Of a stretch of 64,000 bases of DNA, positions 1 through 9,734 are shown one piece after another. The notes beneath the pieces are model-generated. The model did not search any database and was not told where the DNA came from. It saw only the letters and a program-made list of their open reading frames with translations. The DNA is from Burkholderiaceae bacterium (GTDB taxonomy: Bacteria > Pseudomonadota > Gammaproteobacteria > Burkholderiales > Burkholderiaceae_E), in NCBI GenBank assembly GCA_019635275.1, contig JAHBZV010000002.1, forward strand, positions 1 to 64,000, given 5' to 3'. Both the position numbers and the translations under genes were made by a program. Position 1 is the stretch's first letter. Every line of letters begins with the position of its first letter.

Positions 1-66
1 TCGAGTTGCGAGTCGTGTCGTTCATGCAGCGATTGCTGCGATGGTGCCTGTTGTGAGTTGTCGGCG

Positions 67-2028
67 ATGAAACACCGTATCGCCCTTGCCGCGATTGTAG
101 GGCTGATCGGCGTGTGCACCCTGGCGCCGGTGCAGGCCGGCAAGCGCCCTGCGGCGCGCGTTGCAGAGATGACTCCCGACGAGGCGCTCGTGGCGGCACG
201 CGAGGCCTTCGCCCGCAACGACCTCCCCCGCTTCGACGCTGCCGCCGCGCAGGCACGGGGGCACCCGCTGTCCGAGTACCTCGACTTCTGGCGACTGCGC
301 CTGCGGCTGCAGCCGCCCCAGCCCGATGCCGACTCGGGGGCGGCCGACGCGGAGATCCGCACCTTCATCGACGACCACCCCGGCACCCTCGTCGCCGACC
401 TGATGCGCCGCGACTGGCTGCTCAACCTCGGCCGGCGCGGCGTCTGGACTACCTTCGACGGCGAGTACGCGAAGTGGGTGCTGCGCGACGACGACGAGGT
501 GCACTGCTACGCGTCGCTCGGCCGGCTTCAGCGCGGCGAACCGACACCGGCGGCGGCGCGCGAGCTGTTGTTCTCGGTCCGCAAGTTCGGCGACGGCTGC
601 GGCGCCCTGCTCGACGCGATGGTGCACTCGGGCGCGATGCAGCGCGCCGACCTGCGCGCGCGGCTGCGCGTGGCCATCGAGACCAACTCGCCCGACGCAA
701 TCCGCCGCACGGCCGACCTGCTCGCCCTCGACCGCGCATCGGTCGAGTCGGCGCTGTCCAGGCCGTCGCGTGCGCTCGGCCAGGCCAGCGGCAGCGAGAT
801 GGCCCTGATCGCAGTCGGCCGGCTGGCCCGCAGCGATCCTGCCGCCGCCGCGGAGCGGCTGCAGGCCGGCGTGGCGGCACTACGCGGCGAAGACCTCGAC
901 TTCGCGTGGTCGCAGGTGGCGGCGGCCGGCATGCGCCGCCTCGCGCCCGAGTCGCTCGACTGGACGAAGCGGGCGCTGAAGGCGCCCGCCACCGACGAGA
1001 CCTGGTTCTGGCTCGCGCGCGCCGCGCTGCGCGCCCAGGACTGGCCGACCCTGCGCGCGGTCGTCGGCCGCATGTCCGAGGCGGGCCGGCGCGATCCGAC
1101 CTGGATCTACTGGATGGCGCGCGCGATGCGCGAGACCGGCGAGTCGGCCGGCGCCGACGCGCTGCTGCACACCGTGGCCGGCCAGTTCAGCTTCTACGGC
1201 CAGCTCGCCGCCGAGGAGCTCGGCAAGCTCACGGCGCCGCCGCCGCGCGCCGTCGACCCCACCGAGGCCGAGCTCGCCGAGCCGGCGCGCAATCCGGGCT
1301 TCGCCCGAGCCCTCAAGTTCTACGAGCTGGGCCTGAGGCTCGAGGGCAACCGCGAGTGGAATTTCCAGCTGCGCGGCATGACCGACCGGCAGCTGCTCGC
1401 GGCGGCCGAGTGGGCGTGCCAGCGCCAGGTGCTCGATCGCTGCGTCAACACGGCCGACCGCACCGAGACCGAACACGACTTCCGGCTCCGCTTCGTGTCG
1501 CCGTTCCTCGACGAGCTCAAACCGGTGGCGGCCGAACGCGGCCTCGACCCGGCCTGGGTTTACGGGCTGATCCGCCAGGAGTCGCGCTTCGTCATGGATG
1601 CCCGCTCGTGGGCCGGCGCGCAGGGGCTGATGCAGATCATGCCGTCGACCGCCCGCTGGATCGCGCGCAAGCTCGGCGAGCGCGACTTCCGCGTCGAGCA
1701 GCTCCACGACCTGCCCACCAACCTGCGCTTCGGCACCTACTACCTGCGCAGCGTGCTCGACGACCTCGAAGGCTCGCCGGTCCTGGCGTCGGCCGCGTAC
1801 AACGCGGGCCCCGGGCGGCCGCGCAACTGGCGCTCGACGCTGCCGCGGCCCGTCGAGGGTGCGATCTTCGCCGAGATCATCCCGTTCAACGAGACCCGCG
1901 ACTACGTGAAGAAGGTGCTGTCGAACGCCGTCTTCTACGCGGCGCTGTTCTCGGGCGAACCGCAATCGTTGAAGGCGCGACTCGGCAGCGTCGTGCCGCA
2001 GCCGGCCTCGCCCAGCGACCTTCCCTGA
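67..2028 (+). CDS. slt: Soluble lytic murein transglycosylase (Slt70-like)
   Basis: This 653-residue protein cleaves the MurNAc-GlcNAc bond of peptidoglycan non-hydrolytically in the periplasm. The N-terminus has a signal peptide (MKHR then a hydrophobic run ending in VQAG). The middle is a long alpha-helical, alanine- and arginine-rich superhelix typical of the Slt70 U- and L-domains. The C-terminal catalytic SLT domain (about residues 475-620) shows the expected GLIRQESRF motif with the catalytic Glu, then AQGLMQIMPSTA and AYNAGPGR. The ATG at 67 is preferred over a TTG at 58 because it begins a normal signal peptide. The next gene starts 12 bases downstream, suggesting co-transcription. 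The family is certain; the exact physiological substrate preference is not visible. Confidence 0.93.
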   Translation: MKHRIALAAIVGLIGVCTLAPVQAGKRPAARVAEMTPDEALVAAREAFARNDLPRFDAAAAQARGHPLSEYLDFWRLRLRLQPPQPDADSGAADAEIRTFIDDHPGTLVADLMRRDWLLNLGRRGVWTTFDGEYAKWVLRDDDEVHCYASLGRLQRGEPTPAAARELLFSVRKFGDGCGALLDAMVHSGAMQRADLRARLRVAIETNSPDAIRRTADLLALDRASVESALSRPSRALGQASGSEMALIAVGRLARSDPAAAAERLQAGVAALRGEDLDFAWSQVAAAGMRRLAPESLDWTKRALKAPATDETWFWLARAALRAQDWPTLRAVVGRMSEAGRRDPTWIYWMARAMRETGESAGADALLHTVAGQFSFYGQLAAEELGKLTAPPPRAVDPTEAELAEPARNPGFARALKFYELGLRLEGNREWNFQLRGMTDRQLLAAAEWACQRQVLDRCVNTADRTETEHDFRLRFVSPFLDELKPVAAERGLDPAWVYGLIRQESRFVMDARSWAGAQGLMQIMPSTARWIARKLGERDFRVEQLHDLPTNLRFGTYYLRSVLDDLEGSPVLASAAYNAGPGRPRNWRSTLPRPVEGAIFAEIIPFNETRDYVKKVLSNAVFYAALFSGEPQSLKARLGSVVPQPASPSDLP

Positions 2029-2040
2029 GCGCGCGCCGCC

Positions 2041-3006
2041 ATGGCCCACGCGCGCGTGCTCCTCGTCGGCGGCACCGGCTTCATCGGAAGCCAGATCGCC
2101 GGCCGGCTCGCGGCGGGCAACCGCCGCGTGCTGGTCCCCACCCGGCGCTACGAGCGAGCGCGGCACCTGCTGCCACTGCCGACGGTCGAGGTGGTCGAAG
2201 CCGACGTGCATGACGATGCCCAGCTGCGCCGGCTGATCGGAGGCGTCGATGCGGTCATCAACCTCGTCGGCATCCTGCACGGACGCCGCGGCTCGCCGTG
2301 GGGGCCCGAATTCGACAAGGCGCACGTGCGCCTGCCCGCGCGGATCGCGGCCGCGTGCGCCGATTCGGGCGTTCGCCGGCTGCTCCACATGTCGGCGCTC
2401 GGCGTGCAGGCCGGCAGCGAGCGATCGGCGCCGTCGATGTACCTGCGCTCGAAGGCCGCCGGCGAGCAGGCGGTGCGCAATGCGCCCGCGCTCGACTGGA
2501 CGATCTTCCGGCCTTCGGTCGTGTTCGGGCCGGGCGACAGCTTCCTGAACCTCTTCGCCCGCCTGCAGGCCTGGTTGCCGGTGATGGCGCTCGCCCGCGC
2601 GGGTGCGCGCTTCCAGCCGGTGTTCGTCGGCGACGTCGCACGGGCCTTCGTCGACGCGCTCGACGCGCCGGCCACCCACGGCGGCTGCTACGAGCTCGCG
2701 GGGCCCGACGTCTTCACGCTGCGCGAACTGGTTGCGCTGGCCGGCCTCCATGCCGGCCACGAGCGCCCGATCGTGGCGCTCCCCGACGGCCTCGGCCGCC
2801 TGCAGGCGACGCTGCTCGAGTTCGCACCCGGCCCGACGCTGATGTCGCGCGACAACTTCGACTCGATGGCGATCGACAACGTCGCGAGCGGTCCGATCGC
2901 GCCCGGGCTCGGCCTGACGCCTACGCCGCTCGCAGCGATCGCCCCCGCGTACCTGCGCCGCGGCCCGGCCCGCTTCGGCCGCGAGCGCGCCCGCGCGCGC
3001 CGCTGA
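2041..3006 (+). CDS. NAD(P)-binding epimerase/dehydrogenase, complex I NDUFA9-like family
   Basis: This 321-residue protein has an N-terminal Rossmann fold with the dinucleotide motif [15 protein letters not shown] at residues 6-20, and belongs to the atypical short-chain dehydrogenase (NDUFA9/YbjT-like) group. The NLVGILHG segment and [11 protein letters not shown] segment are typical of this family. No classical YxxxK catalytic pair stands out, so it may bind nucleotide without ordinary dehydrogenase activity. It lies between slt and cca, a neighbourhood common in Burkholderiales. Substrate and pathway are unknown. Confidence 0.8.
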   Translation: MAHARVLLVGGTGFIGSQIAGRLAAGNRRVLVPTRRYERARHLLPLPTVEVVEADVHDDAQLRRLIGGVDAVINLVGILHGRRGSPWGPEFDKAHVRLPARIAAACADSGVRRLLHMSALGVQAGSERSAPSMYLRSKAAGEQAVRNAPALDWTIFRPSVVFGPGDSFLNLFARLQAWLPVMALARAGARFQPVFVGDVARAFVDALDAPATHGGCYELAGPDVFTLRELVALAGLHAGHERPIVALPDGLGRLQATLLEFAPGPTLMSRDNFDSMAIDNVASGPIAPGLGLTPTPLAAIAPAYLRRGPARFGRERARARR

Positions 3007-3040
3007 GCGCGGCGGCGATGCGGATGCTGCGCCCCGCTCG

Positions 3041-4264
3041 ATGAAGATCTACTGCGTCGGCGGAGCGGTACGCGACGAACTCCTGGGGCTGCCCGTCAAG
3101 GACCACGACTGGGTGGTCGTCGGCGCCACGCCCGAAATGCTGATCGAGCGCGGCTTCCAGCCGGTCGGCCGCGACTTCCCCGTGTTCCTCCATCCGCAGA
3201 CGCACGAGGAGTACGCGCTCGCGCGCACCGAGCGCAAGACCGCGCCCGGCTATCGCGGCTTCGCCGTCCACTACGCGCCCGATGTGACGCTGAAGGACGA
3301 CCTGCTGCGGCGCGACCTGACGATCAACGCGATGGCGCGCGACGCCGACGGCACGCTGATCGATCCGCACGGCGGGCTCGCCGACCTGCGCGCCGGCGTG
3401 CTGCGACACGTCGGCGCGGCGTTCACCGAGGATCCGGTGCGCATCCTGCGGCTGGCGCGGTTCGCGGCGCGCTTCGACCGCTTCGTCGTTGCGCCGGAGA
3501 CGATGGCCCTGATGCGCCGGATGGTCGAGCATGGCGAGGTCGACGCGCTGGTGGCCGAACGCGTCTGGCAAGAGCTATCGCGCGGCCTGATGGAGCGACA
3601 TCCGTCGCGGATGTTCGCGGTGCTGCGCGATTGCGGCGCGCTGGCGCGCATTCTCCCCGAGGTCGACCGGCTCTGGGGCGTGCCGCAGCCGCCGGAGCAC
3701 CACCCGGAGATCGACACCGGCGTGCACGTCATGATGTCGATCGACCATGCCGCCGCCATCGGCGCACCGCTGGCCGTGCGATTCGCGACGCTGCTGCACG
3801 ACGTGGGCAAGGGCCTCACGCCGCGCAGCGAGTGGCCCCGCCACGTCGGGCACGAGGAACACTCGGCGCAGATGATCGACGCGCTGTGCGAGCGGTTGCG
3901 CGCGCCGGTGGACTGTCGCGACCTCGCGCGGCTCGTCGCGCGCGAGCACGAGCTGATGCACCGCGCGCTCGAGCTTCGCGCCGGCACGCTGACGCGGCTG
4001 CTCGAGCGCCTGGACGTGCTGCGCAAGCCGCAGCGGCTCGAGGAGCTGATCGCCGCCTGCGAATCCGACTGGCGCGGACGGCTCGGCTTCGGCGACCGGC
4101 CGTGGCCGCAGGCTGAGCGCCTGCGCACCGGTGCGCAGGCGATGCGAACGGTCGACGCCGGCGCCATCGCCGCCGCGCACGCCGGCTCGACCACCGGGCT
4201 GCGCGAGGCGATCCACGCCGCGCGCGTCGCGGCCGTCAGCGCGGCGATCGGCGACCTGCGCTGA
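3041..4264 (+). CDS. cca: Multifunctional CCA-adding tRNA nucleotidyltransferase
   Basis: The 407-residue enzyme adds or repairs the 3' CCA of tRNAs from CTP and ATP in the cytoplasm. The class II nucleotidyltransferase head begins at once: [11 protein letters not shown] near residue 5, then the metal-binding DHDWVVVG and the [10 protein letters not shown] motif that reads the incoming nucleotide. A C-terminal HD domain follows (LLHDVGKG near residue 250), as in the gammaproteobacterial and betaproteobacterial form, which also carries phosphohydrolase activity. Length and motif order are as expected for the family. Confidence 0.96.
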   Translation: MKIYCVGGAVRDELLGLPVKDHDWVVVGATPEMLIERGFQPVGRDFPVFLHPQTHEEYALARTERKTAPGYRGFAVHYAPDVTLKDDLLRRDLTINAMARDADGTLIDPHGGLADLRAGVLRHVGAAFTEDPVRILRLARFAARFDRFVVAPETMALMRRMVEHGEVDALVAERVWQELSRGLMERHPSRMFAVLRDCGALARILPEVDRLWGVPQPPEHHPEIDTGVHVMMSIDHAAAIGAPLAVRFATLLHDVGKGLTPRSEWPRHVGHEEHSAQMIDALCERLRAPVDCRDLARLVAREHELMHRALELRAGTLTRLLERLDVLRKPQRLEELIAACESDWRGRLGFGDRPWPQAERLRTGAQAMRTVDAGAIAAAHAGSTTGLREAIHAARVAAVSAAIGDLR

Positions 4265-4331
4265 GGTCCGCGGGGTCGAGCCCGGACGCAGGCCGGTGCC
4301 GGGCGACCCGTGGCGCGGGCGCCCTCCCGGT

Positions 4332-4526
4332 TCAGAGCAGCTTCGCGAGCAACGCCGCCAGCAGCGACAGCAGGATCGTCGAAGCGAGCGGAATCGACCA
4401 GTCGCGCCCGAGCGCGCGGAATTCGAAGTCGCCGGGCAGCCGACCGATGCCGAAGCGGCGCAGCAACGGCATCAGGCCCGAGAACAGCGCCAGCGCCAGC
4501 GTCACCACGAGCAGCCACTTCAGCAT
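4332..4526 (-). CDS. DUF2905 small membrane protein
   Basis: This 64-residue protein has two hydrophobic helices (about residues 3-22 and 46-64) separated by a short loop with RFGIGRLPGDF and a Trp-Ser-Ile-Pro turn. This is the DUF2905 pattern of small inner-membrane proteins with no known function. It lies at the end of a minus-strand block (acyltransferase, MidA, cytochrome c), 22 bases after the cytochrome stop. Confidence 0.8.
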   Translation of the reverse strand: MLKWLLVVTLALALFSGLMPLLRRFGIGRLPGDFEFRALGRDWSIPLASTILLSLLAALLAKLL

Positions 4527-4548
4527 CGTCGAACCCCGGCGCGCGCGC

Positions 4549-5391
4549 TCACCGCGCGTGGCGCTGCAGGAACGCCACGATGTCGGCGGCGCGCAGTTGC
4601 GGCTCGCGAACGTCGAATCGCGTTCCGGCCACCCGGTTCATCCACATCATGTTGGCCTGCATCCGGCGCACCACGGCCGGCCAGTCGGCCGCGACGTGGC
4701 GCTTCGGGTCGGGCAGCACGTGGCACTGGTCGCAGGCGTGGCGGAACATGCGCCCGGCGTCGGTGTCGAGCGCGCGCGCCAGGCCGGGCTGCGTCGGGTC
4801 GAGCGGCTGCTGCGCGTGCCGCTGCAGGTAGGCGACGATCTCGCGCGCCTCGCCCGGCCGCGGCGCGGCCAGCCCCGGCGCCTGCGCGCCACCGGGCGCC
4901 TTCATCATGTCGGCCATCAGCGCGCCGAGGTTGCCCCTGCCTTCCATGCGCGGCACCATCCGCTGCACGACGCCGCGCCAGCGGTCGGCGTCGTGCATCG
5001 CCGGGTCGGGCAGGTGATGGCACTGCACGCAGTACAGCGCAGTGAGCCTGGCGCCGCGCGAATCGGGCTCGGGCAGCTCCGACGGGCGCGGCCCCGCAGG
5101 CAGGATCCGCAGCAGCATCTGACCGTGCCGGCTCGTCGACCAGCGCTGGCGCGACTCGGCGGCGAGCCGGTCGAGCTCGTCGATCGACAGGCGCTCGACG
5201 TCGGGGCGCACGCCTTGGGCCGTGGACTTCGCCGGCGCCCGCGCGGCGAGCTCCCGCGTCGCGACATCGGCGCCGGCCTGCGCCGAGGCCGCACGCGGCA
5301 CCGCCAGCACCGTCGCGCACGCGACGGCGATCGCGATCGCGCCGCGCGCGGCAACCGCGCGCGCGCCGATCCGGGTTCGACGGGTGTCCAC
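4549..5391 (-). CDS. Secreted di-heme c-type cytochrome
   Basis: This 280-residue exported protein has a hydrophobic signal segment ending near ASAQ (about residue 36) and two CXXCH heme c sites, YCVQCHHLP and HACDQCHVLP. Each is followed by a similar W..V..RM segment, so the protein seems to be an internal duplication of one cytochrome domain. It likely carries electrons in the periplasm. The start is a GTG three bases after the MidA stop, so it is probably translated with that gene. No partner oxidase or reductase is adjacent. Confidence 0.8.
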   Translation of the reverse strand: MDTRRTRIGARAVAARGAIAIAVACATVLAVPRAASAQAGADVATRELAARAPAKSTAQGVRPDVERLSIDELDRLAAESRQRWSTSRHGQMLLRILPAGPRPSELPEPDSRGARLTALYCVQCHHLPDPAMHDADRWRGVVQRMVPRMEGRGNLGALMADMMKAPGGAQAPGLAAPRPGEAREIVAYLQRHAQQPLDPTQPGLARALDTDAGRMFRHACDQCHVLPDPKRHVAADWPAVVRRMQANMMWMNRVAGTRFDVREPQLRAADIVAFLQRHAR

Positions 5392-5394
5392 GGC

Positions 5395-6585
5395 CTATTC
5401 CAGCACGGCGCGCCGGTCGCGCGTGGCGAAGCCCGGCGCGTCGTCGGGGACATCGCGCCCGAACGCGATCGCCTTGAACAGTTCGCCCATCTCCGCCTCG
5501 GAGAGCAGCATCTGCGCGGCCTGCGCCTGCCTCGCCCACTCGCGCGCGTCGCCGCGCGGCAGCGCCGCCAGCCGGTCGAGCAGACCGCAGTCGAGCAGGA
5601 AGCGCGCCTGCGAGTTGAAACCCAGCGCCGCGAGGCCCGCGTCGCGCGCGGCCCCGGCCACCGCGGTGAAGTCGACGTGCGCGGTGATGTCCTGCAGCCC
5701 CGGCCACAGGAACGGATCCGCGTGCACGCGGTGACGGTAGTGGCACTGCAGCGTGCCGGTCGAGCGGTGCGGATGGTAGTACTCGGCGCGCGGGAAGCCG
5801 TAGTCGAACAGCAGCATCGCGCCGCACGCCAGCCGCTCGGCGACCGTCGCCACCCAGCCCGCGGCCTGCTCGCCGATCTCCGAGACGTAGTCGCCGCGCG
5901 GCGTCGCGCCCTCGCGCCAAACCTGCTCGACGGTACGCCGCACGCGCCCGGCGAACGCGTCGTCGGCGGGGCGGTCGGCGAACGCGAAGCCGCCCGCCGG
6001 CGCGCAGGCGACGCCGCGCTCGTGCACGGCGCCGTCGGACCAGCGGAACAGCCGCACCGGCATCGCGTCGAGCACCTCGTTGGCCACCACCACGCCCTCG
6101 ATCCGCGGCGCCAGCGCGTCGAGCCAGCTCACGCGGCCGAGCAGCGCGGGCACCCGCCGGGACAGCAGTTCGCGCTGCCGTTCGCGCAACGACGCCGACA
6201 CTTCGACGATCTCGTAGCGCTCGGGCGCCTCGCCGAGCGCGTCCAGCGACGCGAGCAGCTCGGCGGCCAGGGCTCCGGAGCCCGCACCGAACTCGACGAT
6301 TCTCGGCCGCACCGACCCGAACCAGTGCGCGCACTGTGCCGCCACGCACTGGCCGAACAGTGGCGAGAGCTCGGGCGCCGTGACGAAGTCGCCCTCGGCG
6401 CCGAACTTGCGGCTGCCTGCCGCGTAGTAGCCGAGCCGGGGCTCGTAGAGCGCCAGCGCCATGTACCGATCGAAACCGATCCAGCCGCCGGCGCGGTCGA
6501 TCGCGTCGGCGATCCGCTTGGCGAGCTCGCGCGACACCTGCGCGGCGTGCGCCGGCGGCTCCGGTAGTGCGTCGCCCATCCTCAC
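5395..6585 (-). CDS. SAM-dependent methyltransferase, MidA/NDUFAF7 family
   Basis: This protein of about 396 residues matches the MidA family (bacterial relatives of NDUFAF7, which methylates an arginine of a respiratory complex I subunit). Seen features are an N-terminal GWIGFDRYMALALYEP segment, the family element GDFVTAPELSPLFGQ, the SAM-binding VEFGAGSGALA motif, and the later LLFDYGFPRAEYYHP stretch. A GTG at 6585 and an ATG two codons later are both possible starts. It heads towards the cytochrome c gene with only three bases between. The target in bacteria is not established. Confidence 0.87.
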   Translation of the reverse strand: MRMGDALPEPPAHAAQVSRELAKRIADAIDRAGGWIGFDRYMALALYEPRLGYYAAGSRKFGAEGDFVTAPELSPLFGQCVAAQCAHWFGSVRPRIVEFGAGSGALAAELLASLDALGEAPERYEIVEVSASLRERQRELLSRRVPALLGRVSWLDALAPRIEGVVVANEVLDAMPVRLFRWSDGAVHERGVACAPAGGFAFADRPADDAFAGRVRRTVEQVWREGATPRGDYVSEIGEQAAGWVATVAERLACGAMLLFDYGFPRAEYYHPHRSTGTLQCHYRHRVHADPFLWPGLQDITAHVDFTAVAGAARDAGLAALGFNSQARFLLDCGLLDRLAALPRGDAREWARQAQAAQMLLSEAEMGELFKAIAFGRDVPDDAPGFATRDRRAVLE

Positions 6586-6612
6586 GCGTCGACGGCCCCT
6601 GGGCCGGCAGCT

Positions 6613-7542
6613 TCAGCGGATCGCATCGGCGCGTCCCGACGCCTGCGCCTCCCCGGCGAGGATCTCCTCGATCCGGCGATCCTTGCGCTGCCACAGGTCG
6701 TGCAGCCACGCCTGGACCCGCTTGCGCAGCTTCGAGTCGCCCATGAAGTTCCCGCTGGAAAACTCCGCCGGAATCGCATGCCGGTCGACCCGTACCACGA
6801 TGCGCTCGACGTCGCCGCGCAGGAACTTCCAGAAGCTCGGCGCGCCCCCGGGATAGACGATCGTCACGTCGATCATCGAGTCGAATTTGTCGCCCAGCGC
6901 GTTGAGCGACAGCGCGAGCGCGCCGGCCTTCGGCTTGAGCAGGTGCCGGTACGGCGAGTGCTGCGCGGCGTGCTTGTCGGGCGTGAAGCGCGTGCCCTCG
7001 ACGAAGTTCATCACGCTGGTCGGAAGCAGCGCGAACTTCGCGCAGGCGCGCCGCGTGGTCTCGAGGTCCTCGAGGCGCTTCTCGGGGTGCTTCCTGAGGT
7101 ACTGCTCGGAGTGCCGGCGCATGAACGGGAAATCGAGCGCCCACCAGGCCAGCCCCATCACCGGCACCCAGATCAGTTCGTGCTTCAGGAAGAACTTCAG
7201 CAGCGGGATGCGCCGGTTGAACAGGTGCTGCAACACGAAGATGTCGACCCAGGTCTGGTGGTTCGCGCAGACCATGTACCAGCCCCGATACTCGAAGCCG
7301 TCGAGCCCCTCGACGTCCCAGGCCGTGCGCTGCGTGAGCCGCATCCAGCCGCTGTTGCCCGCGATCCAGCGCGTGGCGATCCCGTTGAGCACCGGGTCGA
7401 TCGCGGCGCGCACCGCGGCGAACGGCAACGCCAGCTTCACGAGCGCCAGCGCGAACAGCAGCAGGCACCAGAACAGCGTGTTGACGACCAGCATCAGGAT
7501 CGCCACGACCCCGCGCGCGGCCGCAGGAAGGAAGCTCAGCAT
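6613..7542 (-). CDS. Membrane acyltransferase, PlsC/LPLAT superfamily (YihG-like)
   Basis: This 309-residue protein has an N-terminal membrane segment and the PlsC-type acyltransferase signature CANHQTWVDIFVLQ (HX4D variant NHQTWVD). Later family blocks are MNFVEGTRFTPDKH and VTIVYPGG. These are characteristic of the YihG-like 1-acylglycerol-phosphate acyltransferase branch, which remodels phospholipid acyl chains at the inner membrane. ATG at 7542 is chosen; a TTG at 7551 would add three residues. It heads a minus-strand block with MidA and the di-heme cytochrome. Confidence 0.87.
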   Translation of the reverse strand: MLSFLPAAARGVVAILMLVVNTLFWCLLLFALALVKLALPFAAVRAAIDPVLNGIATRWIAGNSGWMRLTQRTAWDVEGLDGFEYRGWYMVCANHQTWVDIFVLQHLFNRRIPLLKFFLKHELIWVPVMGLAWWALDFPFMRRHSEQYLRKHPEKRLEDLETTRRACAKFALLPTSVMNFVEGTRFTPDKHAAQHSPYRHLLKPKAGALALSLNALGDKFDSMIDVTIVYPGGAPSFWKFLRGDVERIVVRVDRHAIPAEFSSGNFMGDSKLRKRVQAWLHDLWQRKDRRIEEILAGEAQASGRADAIR

Positions 7543-7643
7543 GCTCGCCAATGCCCTGGAGGCTCCACGAAGATGCGGCGATCGTACCAGCCCGGCCCGC
7601 TGCCGGGATGGATTAAACTGCCCACGCTCGATTCCCTCTCTAC

Positions 7644-8402
7644 ATGAAACCCGACTGCGTCGTCCTCGTCACGGGCGCGGCCCGGCGCGTCGGCGCCGAG
7701 ATCGCGCGCCACCTGCACGCCCTGGGCTGCAGCGTCGTGCTGCACTATCGGCACTCTGCCGACGACGCCAACCGCCTGGCGGCGTCGCTGAATGCCCTGC
7801 GCGAGAACTCTGCGCTGGCGCTCGCCGCCGACCTCTCGAGCGCGCAAGAGTGCGCGCGGATGGTCACGGCGGCGGCGCACTGGAAGAACCGGCTCGACGC
7901 GCTGGTCAACAACGCGTCGAGCTTCTACCGTACGCCGATCGGCAGCATCGACGAACGGCAGTGGTCGGAACTCGTCGACGGCAACCTGAAGGCCGCGCTG
8001 TTCGTCAGCCAGGCCGCAGTGCCGTGGTTGCGCCTGCGCGGCGGCGCGATCGTCAACGTCTGCGACGTGCACACCGAGCGCCCGCTGCCGCAGTTCTCCG
8101 TGTACACGGCGGCCAAGGCGGGCATCGTCGCGCTGACCCGCGCGCTCGCGCTCGAATTGGCGCCGCAGGTTCGCGTCAACGCAGTGTCGCCGGGTTCGCT
8201 CGACTGGCCCGAGACCCCGGTCTTCAGCGACGACGAGCGTCGCGCCGGCGAGGCGGCGATCCCGCTCGGACGGCTCGGCACCGGGCACGACATCGCGCGC
8301 GCGATCGAGTTCCTGCTCTTCGGCAACGACTACGTGACCGGCCACGTGCTGAACGTCGACGGCGGCGCGAGCCTGGTGTCGCACTGGATCGAGCCGCGCT
8401 GA
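7644..8402 (+). CDS. Pteridine reductase-like short-chain dehydrogenase
   Basis: This 252-residue SDR has the N-terminal VTGAARRVGAEIARHLH cofactor motif, where the ARR segment signals NADPH preference as in PTR1/FolM. It also has NNASSFYRTPIG, and a YTAAKAG catalytic Tyr-Lys pair near residue 153. It is followed 31 bases later by folB, so a role in reducing dihydropteridines or dihydromonapterin for the folate/pterin pool is the natural reading. This gene-folB-ttcA order is commonly seen in Burkholderiales. Confidence 0.88.
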   Translation: MKPDCVVLVTGAARRVGAEIARHLHALGCSVVLHYRHSADDANRLAASLNALRENSALALAADLSSAQECARMVTAAAHWKNRLDALVNNASSFYRTPIGSIDERQWSELVDGNLKAALFVSQAAVPWLRLRGGAIVNVCDVHTERPLPQFSVYTAAKAGIVALTRALALELAPQVRVNAVSPGSLDWPETPVFSDDERRAGEAAIPLGRLGTGHDIARAIEFLLFGNDYVTGHVLNVDGGASLVSHWIEPR

Positions 8403-8433
8403 GGCGCCCTCCCGCACTCCCGACCGGACCATC

Positions 8434-8808
8434 ATGCAAGACACCTATCACGACTGCTATCGGATCCTCGTCCAGGACATCGAGATCGACTGCTTCCTGG
8501 GCGTCTACGAGCGCGAGCAGGCGCGGCGCCGGCCGGTCGTCATCGACGTCGAGCTGTACGTGCCGCACGCGGCGAAGATCCATCGCCGCGACACGCTCGC
8601 CGAAACCGTCAACTACGAGCGCGTGGTCGAGGCCGTCGAGCGCATCGTCGCCGACCGCCGCTTCAAGCTGGTCGAGACGCTGTGCGGCGAGCTCGCCGAC
8701 GACCTCGCGCGGCTGCCGGGACTGCGGGCGCTGAAGGTGTCGGTCACCAAGCCGCAGCCGCTGCCGCGCGCGCGCGCGGTGCGGGTCGAGGTCTGGAGGC
8801 ACCCGTGA
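8434..8808 (+). CDS. folB: Dihydroneopterin aldolase
   Basis: This 124-residue enzyme converts 7,8-dihydroneopterin to 6-hydroxymethyl-dihydropterin and glycolaldehyde in folate synthesis. Family features are the near-N-terminal [11 protein letters not shown] motif, the [13 protein letters not shown] segment that binds the pterin with Tyr, and the [16 protein letters not shown]-terminus containing the catalytic-site Lys. Length fits the octameric FolB family. Its stop overlaps the GTG start of ttcA by four bases, indicating translational coupling. Confidence 0.93.
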   Translation: MQDTYHDCYRILVQDIEIDCFLGVYEREQARRRPVVIDVELYVPHAAKIHRRDTLAETVNYERVVEAVERIVADRRFKLVETLCGELADDLARLPGLRALKVSVTKPQPLPRARAVRVEVWRHP

Positions 8809-9734
8809 GCACGGTCGAACTGCCCGCCACGCGCCGCGACGAGAAGCTCGCCTACGAGCGCAACAAGCTGCACAAGCGCCTGCTTCGGCTCGCCGGGCAG
8901 GCGATCGGCGACTACGGGATGATCGAGGCCGGCGACCGCGTGATGGTCTGCCTGTCGGGCGGCAAGGACAGCTACGCGCTGCTCGACCTGCTGCTCACGC
9001 TGCGCAGCCGCGCGCCCGTTGCGTTCGACGTCGTCGCGGTCAACCTCGACCAGAAACAGCCCGGCTTCCCGGCCGACGTGCTGCCGCGCTACCTCGAGTC
9101 GCTCGGCGTACCGTTCCATATCGAGAACCAGGACACCTACTCGATCGTCACCCGCGTGATCCCCGAGGGACGCACGATGTGCTCGCTGTGCTCGCGTTTG
9201 CGGCGCGGCATCCTGTATCGCGTGGCCGACGAGCTCGGCGCGACGAAGATCGCGCTGGGCCACCACCGCGACGACATCCTCGAGACCTTCTTCCTCAACA
9301 TGTTCTTCGGCGGCAAGCTCAAGGCAATGCCGCCGAAGCTCGTCTCCGACGACGGCCGCCACATCGTGGTCCGGCCGCTCGCCTACGTGAAGGAGGAAGA
9401 CCTCGCCGCCTGGGCTGCATGGCGCGAATTCCCGATCATCCCGTGCAACCTGTGCGGGTCGCAGGAGAACCTGAAGCGCCGCGAGATCAAGCAGCTGATG
9501 CGCGAATGGGAGCGGCGATTTCCCGGGCGCGTCGAGAACGTGTTCGCGTCGCTCGGCCGCGTCGCGCCCTCGCACCTGATGGACCGTGAACGCTTCGACT
9601 TCGCCGGGCTGCGGGCCACCGGCGAGCCGGTGGCCGACGGCGACATTGCGTTCGATGCGGACGCTTCGCTCGAGTCGCCGCTGCCCGTGCCCCCGTCAGG
9701 TGTAGGCGCTGCGGCTGAGCGTCTCGGAGGGTAG
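8805..9734 (+). CDS. ttcA: tRNA 2-thiocytidine(32) synthetase TtcA
   Basis: This 309-residue protein thiolates cytidine 32 of certain tRNAs using ATP and an iron-sulfur cluster. It has the PP-loop [15 protein letters not shown] near residue 48, the [10 protein letters not shown] pair of cysteines, [14 protein letters not shown], and a further [11 protein letters not shown] cysteine. The GTG start at 8805 overlaps the folB stop (GTGA). The last residues (about 13) are read from DNA that is also the antisense 3' end of the araC-type gene. That tail looks extraneous and may mark where an island joined the old gene cluster. Confidence 0.94.
   Translation: MSTVELPATRRDEKLAYERNKLHKRLLRLAGQAIGDYGMIEAGDRVMVCLSGGKDSYALLDLLLTLRSRAPVAFDVVAVNLDQKQPGFPADVLPRYLESLGVPFHIENQDTYSIVTRVIPEGRTMCSLCSRLRRGILYRVADELGATKIALGHHRDDILETFFLNMFFGGKLKAMPPKLVSDDGRHIVVRPLAYVKEEDLAAWAAWREFPIIPCNLCGSQENLKRREIKQLMREWERRFPGRVENVFASLGRVAPSHLMDRERFDFAGLRATGEPVADGDIAFDADASLESPLPVPPSGVGAAAERLGG

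Noticed and set aside
1..66. Possible gene fragment at the left edge
   Set aside because: The first 66 bases show no convincing frame or family motif; probably the promoter region of slt.
4520..7468. Very long open frame on the minus strand across the cytochrome, MidA and acyltransferase genes
   Set aside because: It is Arg/Ala-rich nonsense in the wrong frame of high-GC DNA; the three real genes in other frames show clear family motifs.
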